A DNA stretch of 7,258 nt from Bacillota bacterium. GTDB lineage: Bacteria > Bacillota > Clostridia > Lachnospirales > Cellulosilyticaceae. Position numbers and translations under genes: made by a program. Positions 1 to 6,365 of the stretch are shown here, piece after piece. The notes below the pieces were generated by a model. The model was not told where the DNA came from. It did not search any database and worked only from the letters and a program-made list of their open reading frames with translations. The first letter of the stretch is position 1; every line of letters begins with the position of its first letter. Location: NCBI GenBank assembly GCA_023457875.1, contig JAEXBC010000217.1, positions 1 to 7,258 on the forward strand, read 5' to 3'.

Positions 1-711
1 ATGACTCAAACGAATACAATTGGCTATGTTGCACCTTACCCTATTTCGGAGGTAGTAAGTAGTATCAATGCTTTTACTTTAGGTGCTCAAGCAGTTAATC
101 CTTATGTAAAGGTAAAGGCTTTATGGACCAATAGATGGGACCACCCAGAAGGCGGACGTGCTGTGGCTGAAATATTACTTAAACAAGGTGCAGATATAAT
201 ATCTAATGAAGATTTGCCTATTCCAGGTGATATTTCAAAAGACTATGGCATCTACAGCATTGATCAACAAAGTCATCAAAAAAAGCATTATGCAATGGCT
301 ATTTGGCATTGGGGTGTCTTCTATGAGCAAGTCATTCAAAACATATTGAATGGTACTTGGAAAAGTATGTATGATAATTCAGCAAGACCAGATGTACCAG
401 TTAATTTCTGGCAAGGAATGAATAATGGGATTGTTGATTTATTGTATTCTAACCGCAATATGACCTTTGCAATGAAACATCTTATTGAGTCAGTAAAGCA
501 TATGATGATTTATAATGATTTTGACGTATTTAAAGGACCAATTTATGATCAAAACCACGTTTTAAGAGTGAAGAACGGAGAGAGTTTATCCTATGAGGAT
601 ATTATTCATATGGATTGGTTAGTTGAGGGCGTAGAGGGAGAAATTCCAGATATTAAAACCCTTACACCTATTGATCCCTTCTCTTATATGCAAGGAATCA
701 CGGGTAAATAA
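1..711 (+). CDS. BMP/PnrA-family ABC transporter solute-binding protein, C-terminal part (5' end outside window)
   Basis: The 236 visible residues match the C-terminal two thirds of the BMP (basic membrane protein)/PnrA/Med family. These extracytoplasmic receptors typically bind nucleosides or related ligands for an ABC importer. Family-like stretches are IGYVAPYPISEVVSSINAF near the start, ALWTNRWDHPEGGRAVAEIL (the inter-lobe region), GADIIS, and the Trp-rich AMAIWHWGVFYEQVIQNILNGTW. The protein ends with a WLVEGVEGEIPDI segment. Full-length members have roughly 330-380 residues, so the signal peptide and first lobe are missing. The ATG at base 1 is therefore most likely an internal Met at the window edge, not the start. 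The stop codon is followed within 30 bases by a long hairpin (737-803). The permease and ATPase genes are not visible. The ligand cannot be read from this sequence. The family call is firm; the transport role is inferred from the family. Confidence 0.85.
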   Translation: MTQTNTIGYVAPYPISEVVSSINAFTLGAQAVNPYVKVKALWTNRWDHPEGGRAVAEILLKQGADIISNEDLPIPGDISKDYGIYSIDQQSHQKKHYAMAIWHWGVFYEQVIQNILNGTWKSMYDNSARPDVPVNFWQGMNNGIVDLLYSNRNMTFAMKHLIESVKHMMIYNDFDVFKGPIYDQNHVLRVKNGESLSYEDIIHMDWLVEGVEGEIPDIKTLTPIDPFSYMQGITGK

Positions 712-736
712 TCTCTTTGGAACCTTTAATCTAAAC

Positions 737-803
737 AAGGGATGTAGCACAAAGCAATGGATATACAATAAATTGTAAATTCTCGCTTTGCGGTACATCC
801 CTT
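737..803. terminator. Long imperfect hairpin between convergent genes, probable bidirectional terminator
   Basis: AAGGGATGTA (737-746) pairs perfectly with TACATCCCTT (794-803). After a C-G pair flanked by two mismatches, the stem continues with CAAAGC (750-755) against GCTTTG (785-790). A small inner hairpin, ACAA (765-768)/TTGT (773-776), caps it. It fills the gap between the BMP stop codon and the stop codon of the reverse-strand phosphoesterase. The T-run on either strand is short (CTTTT on the plus strand, CTTGTTT on the minus strand), so it is a less typical terminator than the others in this window. Confidence 0.55.
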
Positions 804-1391
804 TTAGCATTCTAAAACATAGTAATTGTAACCATTTACGATTTTAATATCTTTGTAAGTCAGGATACGCTTTGCATGAGACGAATAGGTCAGATGATTA
901 TGCCCATATAAATGGTAGGTAGGACGAAGTTCATCATAAATAGAATAAAAGCATTTAAACCCACAATGGCAGTGGCTATTTTGATCGTCACCAATACCAA
1001 AGGTGGGTGAATGACTTACAAAAATATCTATAGGCGTTTTACACGCTTTTAATAATTTTTTTGCACGCTTTTGCATTTTTTCTTCTGTATACTGAAAGAC
1101 ACCTCCTCGGTATTCCATCGATCCTCCCAAGCCAGCAATTCTTAAATTACGGAAGTTAACTACGGTGTCTTCTATACAGTCACAACCTTCTGGCGGATTA
1201 GTAAGATAGTGCTTGTCATGATTACCATGTACATAAAAAACAGGTACCGCTAACATGGTAACAAGAAACGATAAATAAGAAGACTTAAGATCTCCGCATG
1301 ATATCACACAATCGATACCTTTAAAATGAGATTTATCAAAGAAGTCCCAGATATAAGTACTTTCTACATCAGAAACAACTAGTATTTTCAT
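804..1391 (-). CDS. Calcineurin-like metallophosphoesterase
   Basis: This 195-residue cytosolic protein carries the ordered motifs of the calcineurin-like metallophosphoesterase superfamily, whose members hydrolyse phosphoesters with a two-metal centre. Motif I is SDVES (D8, E10), motif II is CGDL (D34), motif III is GNHD (N57, H58), motif IV is SHSP (H127) and motif V is GHNH (H164, H166). Motif I is normally D-x-H; here it is D-x-E, which I recall as usual for a clostridial subfamily that also shares the following YIWDFFD stretch. A Cys/His-rich SHCHCGFKC segment lies at 139-147. The start is supported by AAGGA about 10 bases upstream (complement of 1402-1406). The gene stands alone, facing away from the tRNA genes and converging on the BMP gene. 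The substrate is unknown; a nucleotide or a protein phosphate would both fit. There is no signal peptide. Confidence 0.88.
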   Translation of the reverse strand: MKILVVSDVESTYIWDFFDKSHFKGIDCVISCGDLKSSYLSFLVTMLAVPVFYVHGNHDKHYLTNPPEGCDCIEDTVVNFRNLRIAGLGGSMEYRGGVFQYTEEKMQKRAKKLLKACKTPIDIFVSHSPTFGIGDDQNSHCHCGFKCFYSIYDELRPTYHLYGHNHLTYSSHAKRILTYKDIKIVNGYNYYVLEC

Positions 1392-1423
1392 AAGTTGACC
1401 GTCCTTTGTTTTTTATGTAATTT

Positions 1424-1429
1424 ATTATA
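1424..1429 (-). promoter_or_regulatory. Possible -10 element of the phosphoesterase gene
   Basis: The complement of 1424-1429 reads TATAAT, a perfect -10 hexamer about 33 bases before the phosphoesterase start codon. No convincing -35 hexamer lies at the correct spacing, so this is only a candidate. It overlaps one copy of a direct repeat, TTATACTATA (1425-1434 and 1448-1457). Confidence 0.3.
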
Positions 1430-1484
1430 CTATATTGTCATAAACATTTATACTATAAAATATTAGTTTTAATCATTAAAAATA

Positions 1485-1513
1485 TTGACAGTTGAAATGT
1501 GATTTGATATGAT
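1485..1513 (+). promoter_or_regulatory. Strong promoter of the tRNA-Tyr/tRNA-Phe operon
   Basis: TTGACA (1485-1490) is separated by 17 bases from TATGAT (1508-1513): a perfect -35, a one-mismatch -10 and the optimal spacing for the housekeeping sigma factor. Transcription would start near 1520, about 20 bases before tRNA-Tyr. This is the strongest promoter in the window, as expected for stable RNA genes. Confidence 0.85.
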
Positions 1514-1539
1514 GAACAAGTGTTAAACAGAATATTCAT

Positions 1540-1620
1540 GGAGGGATTCCCGAGCGGCCAAAGGGGGCAGACTGTAAATCTGTTGCGATAGCTTCGAAGG
1601 TTCGAATCCTTCTCCCTCCA
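1540..1620 (+). tRNA. tRNA-Tyr (anticodon GTA)
   Basis: This is a class II tRNA with a long variable arm. The acceptor stem GGAGGGA (1540-1546) pairs with TCCCTCC (1613-1619), and A1620 is the discriminator base. The anticodon arm GCAGA-CTGTAAA-TCTGT places GTA at 1574-1576. The T arm GAAGG-TTCGAAT-CCTTC spans 1596-1612. The extra variable stem (around 1582-1595) is expected for bacterial tRNA-Tyr. The 3' CCA is not encoded (GAT follows A1620), so maturation depends on the CCA-adding enzyme. It is co-transcribed with tRNA-Phe, which begins three bases downstream. Confidence 0.97.
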
Positions 1621-1623
1621 GAT

Positions 1624-1696
<73 letters not shown>

Positions 1697-1704
1697 TTTT
1701 TTAT

Positions 1705-1734
1705 ACCAGAAACCAAAAGGTTTCTGGTTTTTTT
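1705..1734 (+). terminator. Intrinsic terminator of the tRNA operon
   Basis: CCAGAAACC (1706-1714), loop AAAA, GGTTTCTGG (1719-1727), then seven Ts (1728-1734). A1705 can add a tenth pair with T1728. This is a textbook Rho-independent terminator nine bases after tRNA-Phe. Confidence 0.93.
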
Positions 1735-1752
1735 ATGTGGTTTTTGGTATGT

Positions 1753-1779
1753 TTGTCCCTCCCTATTCATATATATGAT
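1753..1779 (+). promoter_or_regulatory. Weak candidate promoter of the Ig/transpeptidase-like gene
   Basis: TATGAT (1774-1779) is a good -10. The best -35 match, TTGTCC (1753-1758), matches four of six positions, but the spacing of 15 bases is short. If used, transcription would begin near 1786, only about 18 bases before the start codon. No better promoter is visible between the tRNA terminator and the gene. Confidence 0.3.
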
Positions 1780-1797
1780 TTAGACAAGTTGGAGGGA
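1756..1797 (+). promoter_or_regulatory. Inverted repeat that can mask the ribosome binding site
   Basis: TCCCTCC (1756-1762) is the exact reverse complement of GGAGGGA (1791-1797), which contains the Shine-Dalgarno sequence of the gene starting at 1804. Two further G-U pairs (1754-1755 with 1798-1799) could extend the stem. In any transcript that begins upstream of 1756 the site could be sequestered. A transcript from the candidate promoter at 1753-1779 would lack the 5' arm. Confidence 0.4.
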
Positions 1798-1803
1798 TGT
1801 ATA

Positions 1804-3159
1804 ATGAGTCAATATCAAAGGAAATTAACCATGATCGCATTAATCATTGTAGTTGTCCTTAGCTTCACATGGCTAGTAGTAGGCTTTAATTTATCTTGGG
1901 TTGAGGTAAAGAAAAACTATGCGGAAGTAACGATTAATTTTTTAGTGCCTATGCAACAACAGAATTTCGAGAAGCACATTAAGCTGCTGCCAGAAAAACC
2001 GTATTCTAATCAATTTGATTATTCCATTACTTGGCTCAATGAGCAGGTTGCTTCAATAAAGATAAAGGAAATGGGACAAATCAAAGGACAGAAAATAAAG
2101 CTTTTTGTAGATAAGGCACCTACTAGATGGCTAAATATATGCAAATCCGAATCTGTGGATATTTCGTTTAAATCAAAAATACAGATTCTAAGTCCCCAGA
2201 ATGATTTTATTATCTCCAGCACACAACCCTTTATCGTTCAATTTAATACACCGATGAAAATTAATCAGATTTATAAATATTTTGAATGTGATACGGTTTT
2301 TTATATTGAACCCTGTATTAAAAAACTTGAAAATGGCATGAAATATACAGATGAAACCTGCTTTATTTTCAAACCCAAATGTCCCTTAGAAAATAACAAA
2401 AAATACTTTTTATCCTTTAAAAAGGGAATGCCTTCAAAAGGTGGAACTCTCCTAGAAGAAGACAAATTTTTTGTCTTACAGGTAGATCAAAAACCGGTTA
2501 TTAAAAGTACATATCCTGCTCATCAAGATAGATGGATTGGATTATATCCACGTATTACAGTAGAAAGCGAGACCCCTATAACCAAAGCATATATTTTTGT
2601 GGATGGCAAAAAATATATAGGTCAACTTCAAGATGCTTATCATGCCCACTTTTTGCTGGATTCGTGTCTTCTACCTGAAACAAGTTATCAGATAGAGTTC
2701 CAAATACAAGCAGCCAGTGGCGAATTAAATGAGCCCCATAGCATTAACTTTTCAACAACCTCCCTAGACAAAGACAGGCTATGGCTAGAGGTCTTATGTG
2801 GTAATGAAAGTGTCATTAACTGCTATAAAGGTACCAATAAAATAAAAACCATGGCGGCATCTGTGGGTGAAGGTGTTTGTGCGCCTCAAATGGGTACCTA
2901 TTACCTTCAAGATAAGAAAGAGGTGTATGAAGATAATGCCCATAAGGAGGGTGCCAATTTCCTGCTAAAAATATCTCAAGAATTTGGGTTTCAAGGCAAT
3001 ATAAGAGATGCCTACTGGAATATTAAAGTCTCTGAAAAAAATAGAATTGGTGCAAGAATGAAACGAAAAAACATCATTTTAAATGATGAAGATATAAAGT
3101 GGTTATATGAAAATTTACCTATCAACACTATGATAATTATTAGAGACAAGACTGTTTAG
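1804..3159 (+). CDS. Membrane-anchored Ig-like-domain protein with a degenerate L,D-transpeptidase (YkuD-like) domain
   Basis: The protein has 451 residues. Residues 8-28 form one N-terminal membrane segment after a short basic tail, so the rest should lie outside the membrane. Residues about 35-320 look like two or three Ig-like (SbsA/Big_5-type) beta domains, for example ILSPQNDFIISSTQPFIVQF and a later PVIKSTYPAHQDRW. Residues about 326-450 resemble an L,D-transpeptidase fold: a LWLEVLCGNESVINCYKG opening, a GVCAPQMGTYYL turn (family: TPtG.f), and the closing DEDIKWLYENLPINTMIIIRD (family: DAkWLYdnvPvGTpViI). The catalytic residues are missing. GFHG is GFQG (Q397), and the SHGC box aligns with KRKN (K420-N423), with Asn at the Cys position. 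It is therefore probably not a cross-linking enzyme and may bind peptidoglycan or act as a scaffold. The start at 1804 is chosen because GGAGGG (1791-1796) sits seven bases upstream. The frame also opens at 1735, but inside the tRNA terminator region. Confidence 0.75.
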   Translation: MSQYQRKLTMIALIIVVVLSFTWLVVGFNLSWVEVKKNYAEVTINFLVPMQQQNFEKHIKLLPEKPYSNQFDYSITWLNEQVASIKIKEMGQIKGQKIKLFVDKAPTRWLNICKSESVDISFKSKIQILSPQNDFIISSTQPFIVQFNTPMKINQIYKYFECDTVFYIEPCIKKLENGMKYTDETCFIFKPKCPLENNKKYFLSFKKGMPSKGGTLLEEDKFFVLQVDQKPVIKSTYPAHQDRWIGLYPRITVESETPITKAYIFVDGKKYIGQLQDAYHAHFLLDSCLLPETSYQIEFQIQAASGELNEPHSINFSTTSLDKDRLWLEVLCGNESVINCYKGTNKIKTMAASVGEGVCAPQMGTYYLQDKKEVYEDNAHKEGANFLLKISQEFGFQGNIRDAYWNIKVSEKNRIGARMKRKNIILNDEDIKWLYENLPINTMIIIRDKTV

Positions 3160-3204
3160 AATAAAAAAAGACAAAAAAAAAACACTATTAAATGAATTAT
3201 TTTG

Positions 3205-3232
3205 TTGAAAAAATTGCGTATTATGATAAAAT
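3205..3232 (+). promoter_or_regulatory. Probable gdhA promoter
   Basis: TTGAAA (3205-3210), 16 bases, then TAAAAT (3227-3232): five of six matches in each hexamer. Transcription would start near 3239 and give a leader of about 45 bases. That leader begins with a small GCGG/CCGC hairpin (3240-3255). A-tracts at 3163-3169 and 3173-3182, ten bases apart, lie upstream and should bend the DNA. Confidence 0.6.
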
Positions 3233-3266
3233 ACTAGTAGCGGATAATTCGCCGCAGGAATTTTAA

Positions 3267-4634
<1,368 letters not shown>

Positions 4635-4640
4635 TATAAA

Positions 4641-4666
4641 ATCCTCACTTTTGTGAGGATTTTTTT
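4641..4666 (+). terminator. Intrinsic terminator of gdhA
   Basis: ATCCTCAC (4641-4648), loop TTTT, GTGAGGAT (4653-4660), followed by a T-run to 4666. It starts six bases after the gdhA stop codon and closes a single-gene transcript. Confidence 0.93.
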
Positions 4667-4694
4667 AATGCAATGAATAGACTCCATCTACTGC

Positions 4695-4725
4695 TTACAA
4701 TTTTTTATAAATTTTATTGTATAAT
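4695..4725 (+). promoter_or_regulatory. Candidate promoter of the HD-GYP gene
   Basis: TATAAT (4720-4725) is a perfect -10. The best -35, TTACAA (4695-4700), is 19 bases away, slightly long. Transcription would begin near 4732, leaving an untranslated leader of about 70 bases in which I see no recognisable riboswitch. Confidence 0.5.
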
Positions 4726-4802
4726 GGTCGAAATTAGTATAGAATTTATATAGAGAGCTATGACTCATCAAGCGAGTAGAATAAAATGAATCTGGGGTGA
4801 AC

Positions 4803-5843
4803 ATGATGCCAATGTCAACAATTCCATTAAGAGATTGTATGCCAGGAATGTTAGTTGCTGAAGCAATTAGAAATTTAGATAACGGTTTAGTTTATGTAGG
4901 GGAAAATCAAGAACTGACTATAGAAGCCATTGAAACCTTAAAAAATCTTCATATTGATAATGTAAAAATATATGTAAATACTTGGGATAATGTGTGGAAA
5001 ATTACAAAAGACACCAAACAAAATTACCAAGTTTGTACGGATAATGTACAAAAATTACTCAGTAGAATTAGCGCTACAGAAGTAGTAGACTATTCTGCCT
5101 TTAAAGAAGTGAAAGCACAAATGGAAGAGTGCTTTAGTGATAATTACAAGATTATTGGATGCATTAATTTATTTAAATATGCAGATACCTATACCTATAC
5201 ACACAGCATTAATGTTGCTTTACTGAGTATGTTGATTGGTAAATGGATGAAGTATGGCGAGCAAATGATTGAATCTTTACTAATTGCAGGATTACTTCAT
5301 GACATAGGGAAAATGAAAATAGACAGTAAAATATTAAATAAGCCAGATAAATTAACTGAAAGCGAATTTGAGGAAATAAAGCAGCATCCTCGTTATTCTT
5401 ATGAACTATTACAAAATAATAAAGATATTAGCTTAGATGTTAAAATTGGAATTCTTATGCATCACGAAAAAATGGATGGCTCTGGATATCCTTATGGGGT
5501 GTATAGTGAAAATATTAACGATGTTGCAAAAGTTTTAGCTGTAGCTGATGTCTACGATGCCATGATTTCTGAAAGACCTTATCAAAAGAAGCATTCTCCT
5601 TTTGATGTCATGCAGCTGATGCAAGAAGGTGTATTTGGAAAGTTAGATACAAAGATTTTATTAACGTTCTTGACGAATATTGCAACCTATTATATTGGTA
5701 CCTATGTACTACTCAATACAGGACAAATAGGTGAGGTTGTTGCCATTAATCCAGCTTGTGTCTATCGTCCAATTATTAAAGTCCAAAATGATTATATAGA
5801 CCTTTATACCAATCGTTCGATTAATATTATTGAACTTACATAA
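4803..5843 (+). CDS. HD-GYP domain cyclic-di-GMP phosphodiesterase
   Basis: The protein has 346 residues from the ATG at 4803. HD-GYP proteins hydrolyse the second messenger cyclic di-GMP, and this one appears cytosolic, with no membrane segment. Residues 1-60 form the small N-terminal module common in clostridial members (IPLRDCMPGMLVAEAI, then DNGLVYVGENQELT and DNVKIYV). The HD-GYP core spans about 130-280. It has H134 in HSINV, the HD pair H166-D167 in LLHDIGK, H195 in QHP, H220-H221-E222 and the full GYP box DGSGYP (225-230), followed by ADVYDAM and ERPYQKK. All metal ligands are present, so activity is likely. A C-terminal tail (GTYVLLNTGQIGEVVAINP) resembles that of relatives. The start is uncertain: GGGGTGA (4794-4800) serves ATG 4803 or ATG 4806, while a GTG at 4797 would overlap that site. 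No sensor or diguanylate cyclase domain is attached, so what controls it is not visible. Confidence 0.92.
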   Translation: MMPMSTIPLRDCMPGMLVAEAIRNLDNGLVYVGENQELTIEAIETLKNLHIDNVKIYVNTWDNVWKITKDTKQNYQVCTDNVQKLLSRISATEVVDYSAFKEVKAQMEECFSDNYKIIGCINLFKYADTYTYTHSINVALLSMLIGKWMKYGEQMIESLLIAGLLHDIGKMKIDSKILNKPDKLTESEFEEIKQHPRYSYELLQNNKDISLDVKIGILMHHEKMDGSGYPYGVYSENINDVAKVLAVADVYDAMISERPYQKKHSPFDVMQLMQEGVFGKLDTKILLTFLTNIATYYIGTYVLLNTGQIGEVVAINPACVYRPIIKVQNDYIDLYTNRSINIIELT

Positions 5844-5875
5844 TGTGACAATGCATAAATTAAGCTAAGCTGTAC

Positions 5876-5895
5876 ATACTATTCTCGTATAGTAT
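5876..5895 (+). repeat. Inverted repeat upstream of the small lipoprotein gene
   Basis: ATACTAT (5876-5882) and ATAGTAT (5889-5895) form a 7-bp perfect inverted repeat with a six-base spacer. A TTTT follows (5895-5898), so it might be a weak terminator of the HD-GYP gene. Alternatively it is an operator: a TATAGT -10-like hexamer (5888-5893) lies inside the right arm. The sequence GTATAGTAT recurs at 5916-5924, across the next start codon. Confidence 0.35.
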
Positions 5896-5922
5896 TTTCA
5901 TTTCAATGATAAGGAGTATAGT

Positions 5923-6240
5923 ATGCATATGAGAAAGTTATTGTTTTTAACGGCATTTATGGCAATAAGCATAGCTTGTGTAGGTTGTACAACTGTAGAT
6001 GATGGTACCAATAATACACCAATTGAATCTGTTGTTCCTAATTCTCCAGCTACTGATGGTTCAATTAATACAACAGACAATTTGAACGGGGCTAATGGAA
6101 CTACAAATGGCGCTAACGGTACTACAAATGGTACTAACAGTACTACAAATGGTACTAACGGTACTACAAATGGTACTAACGGCACGAATGATGTAACTAC
6201 TGATAACACCACTAGCAATACATCCACAACAACGCCATAA
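5923..6240 (+). CDS. Small secreted or lipid-anchored Thr/Asn/Gly-rich repeat protein
   Basis: The protein has 105 residues and I do not recognise a named family. Residues 1-18 are a signal peptide (MRK, then a hydrophobic core). Two cysteines lie where lipid attachment would occur: C19 (after SIA) fits the classical lipobox pattern better, while C22 (after CVG) looks like a typical end of a signal peptide. Either would give a lipoprotein on the outer face of the membrane. After C22 there is no Lys, Arg, His or aromatic residue. The chain is acidic, mostly T, N, G, D and S, and almost certainly disordered. Residues 56-90 are five copies of a seven-residue unit, G(A/T)N(G/S)T(T)N. AAGGAG (5911-5916) sits six bases before the ATG; an in-frame ATG two codons on is less well spaced. 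It could be a cell-wall spacer or a glycosylated surface chain. It lies between the HD-GYP gene and a strong terminator. Confidence 0.8.
   Translation: MHMRKLLFLTAFMAISIACVGCTTVDDGTNNTPIESVVPNSPATDGSINTTDNLNGANGTTNGANGTTNGTNSTTNGTNGTTNGTNGTNDVTTDNTTSNTSTTTP
6088..6192 (+). repeat. 21-bp tandem repeat, five units, inside the lipoprotein gene
   Basis: Units start at 6088, 6109, 6130, 6151 and 6172 and encode GANGTTN, GANGTTN, GTNSTTN, GTNGTTN and GTNGTND. The third and fourth units differ at only one amino acid, and the last diverges at its 3' end. Because the period is a multiple of three, copy-number changes would keep the frame. The repeat is coding and has no CRISPR-like spacers. Confidence 0.9.
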
Positions 6241-6245
6241 GACTA

Positions 6246-6285
6246 TACAATAAAAGCAAGGGTATCTGCCCTTGCTTTTATTGTA
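6246..6285. terminator. Strong bidirectional-type terminator hairpin
   Basis: There is a 17-bp perfect stem: the arm ending in GCAAGGG (6246-6262), a six-base loop TATCTG, then CCCTTGC and its continuation (6269-6285). The outer part is A-rich on the left and T-rich on the right, giving an A-tract/T-tract terminator that should work in both directions. It begins six bases after the lipoprotein stop codon. Confidence 0.9.
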
Positions 6286-6305
6286 CTAGGAAAACAGTTG
6301 ATCTT

Positions 6306-6334
6306 TTGCAGCCTATGATGATTAATGGTATAAT
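6306..6334 (+). promoter_or_regulatory. Probable extended -10 promoter of the radical SAM gene
   Basis: TATAAT (6329-6334) is preceded by TGG (6326-6328), an extended -10. A weak -35, TTGCAG (6306-6311), lies 17 bases upstream. Transcription would start near 6341, about 25 bases before the start codon. Confidence 0.6.
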
Positions 6335-6365
6335 AAAAGCATACTTGTAGAAAGGAACTCTGAAA

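Noticed and set aside
619..810. Reverse-strand open frame of 63 codons
   Set aside because: It overlaps the BMP gene end and the intergenic hairpin and has no ribosome binding site or recognisable domain.
1735..1803. N-terminal extension of the transpeptidase-like gene
   Set aside because: The upstream ATG lies right after the tRNA terminator, has no ribosome binding site, and would put extra residues before a clear membrane anchor. ATG 1804 has GGAGGG at ideal spacing.
3239..3249. lac-operator-like AGCGGATAATT string at the gdhA transcript start
   Set aside because: It is only a partial match to half of the operator, with no symmetric partner and no LacI-type regulator in the window; chance resemblance.
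4797..4802. GTG start for the HD-GYP gene
   Set aside because: It overlaps the GGGGTGA ribosome binding site that serves the ATG codons just downstream and has no site of its own.
4726..4802. Possible cyclic-di-GMP riboswitch ahead of the HD-GYP gene
   Set aside because: I looked for the conserved GEMM-type core and saw none; the leader is short and AT-rich.
6088..6192. CRISPR-like array
   Set aside because: The units are contiguous with no unique spacers and are translated in frame.
5898..6227. Reverse-strand hydrophobic Val/Pro/Leu repeat frame of 109 codons
   Set aside because: It is the complement of the 21-bp repeat in the lipoprotein gene. The forward frame has a good ribosome binding site and signal peptide, and the reverse one does not.
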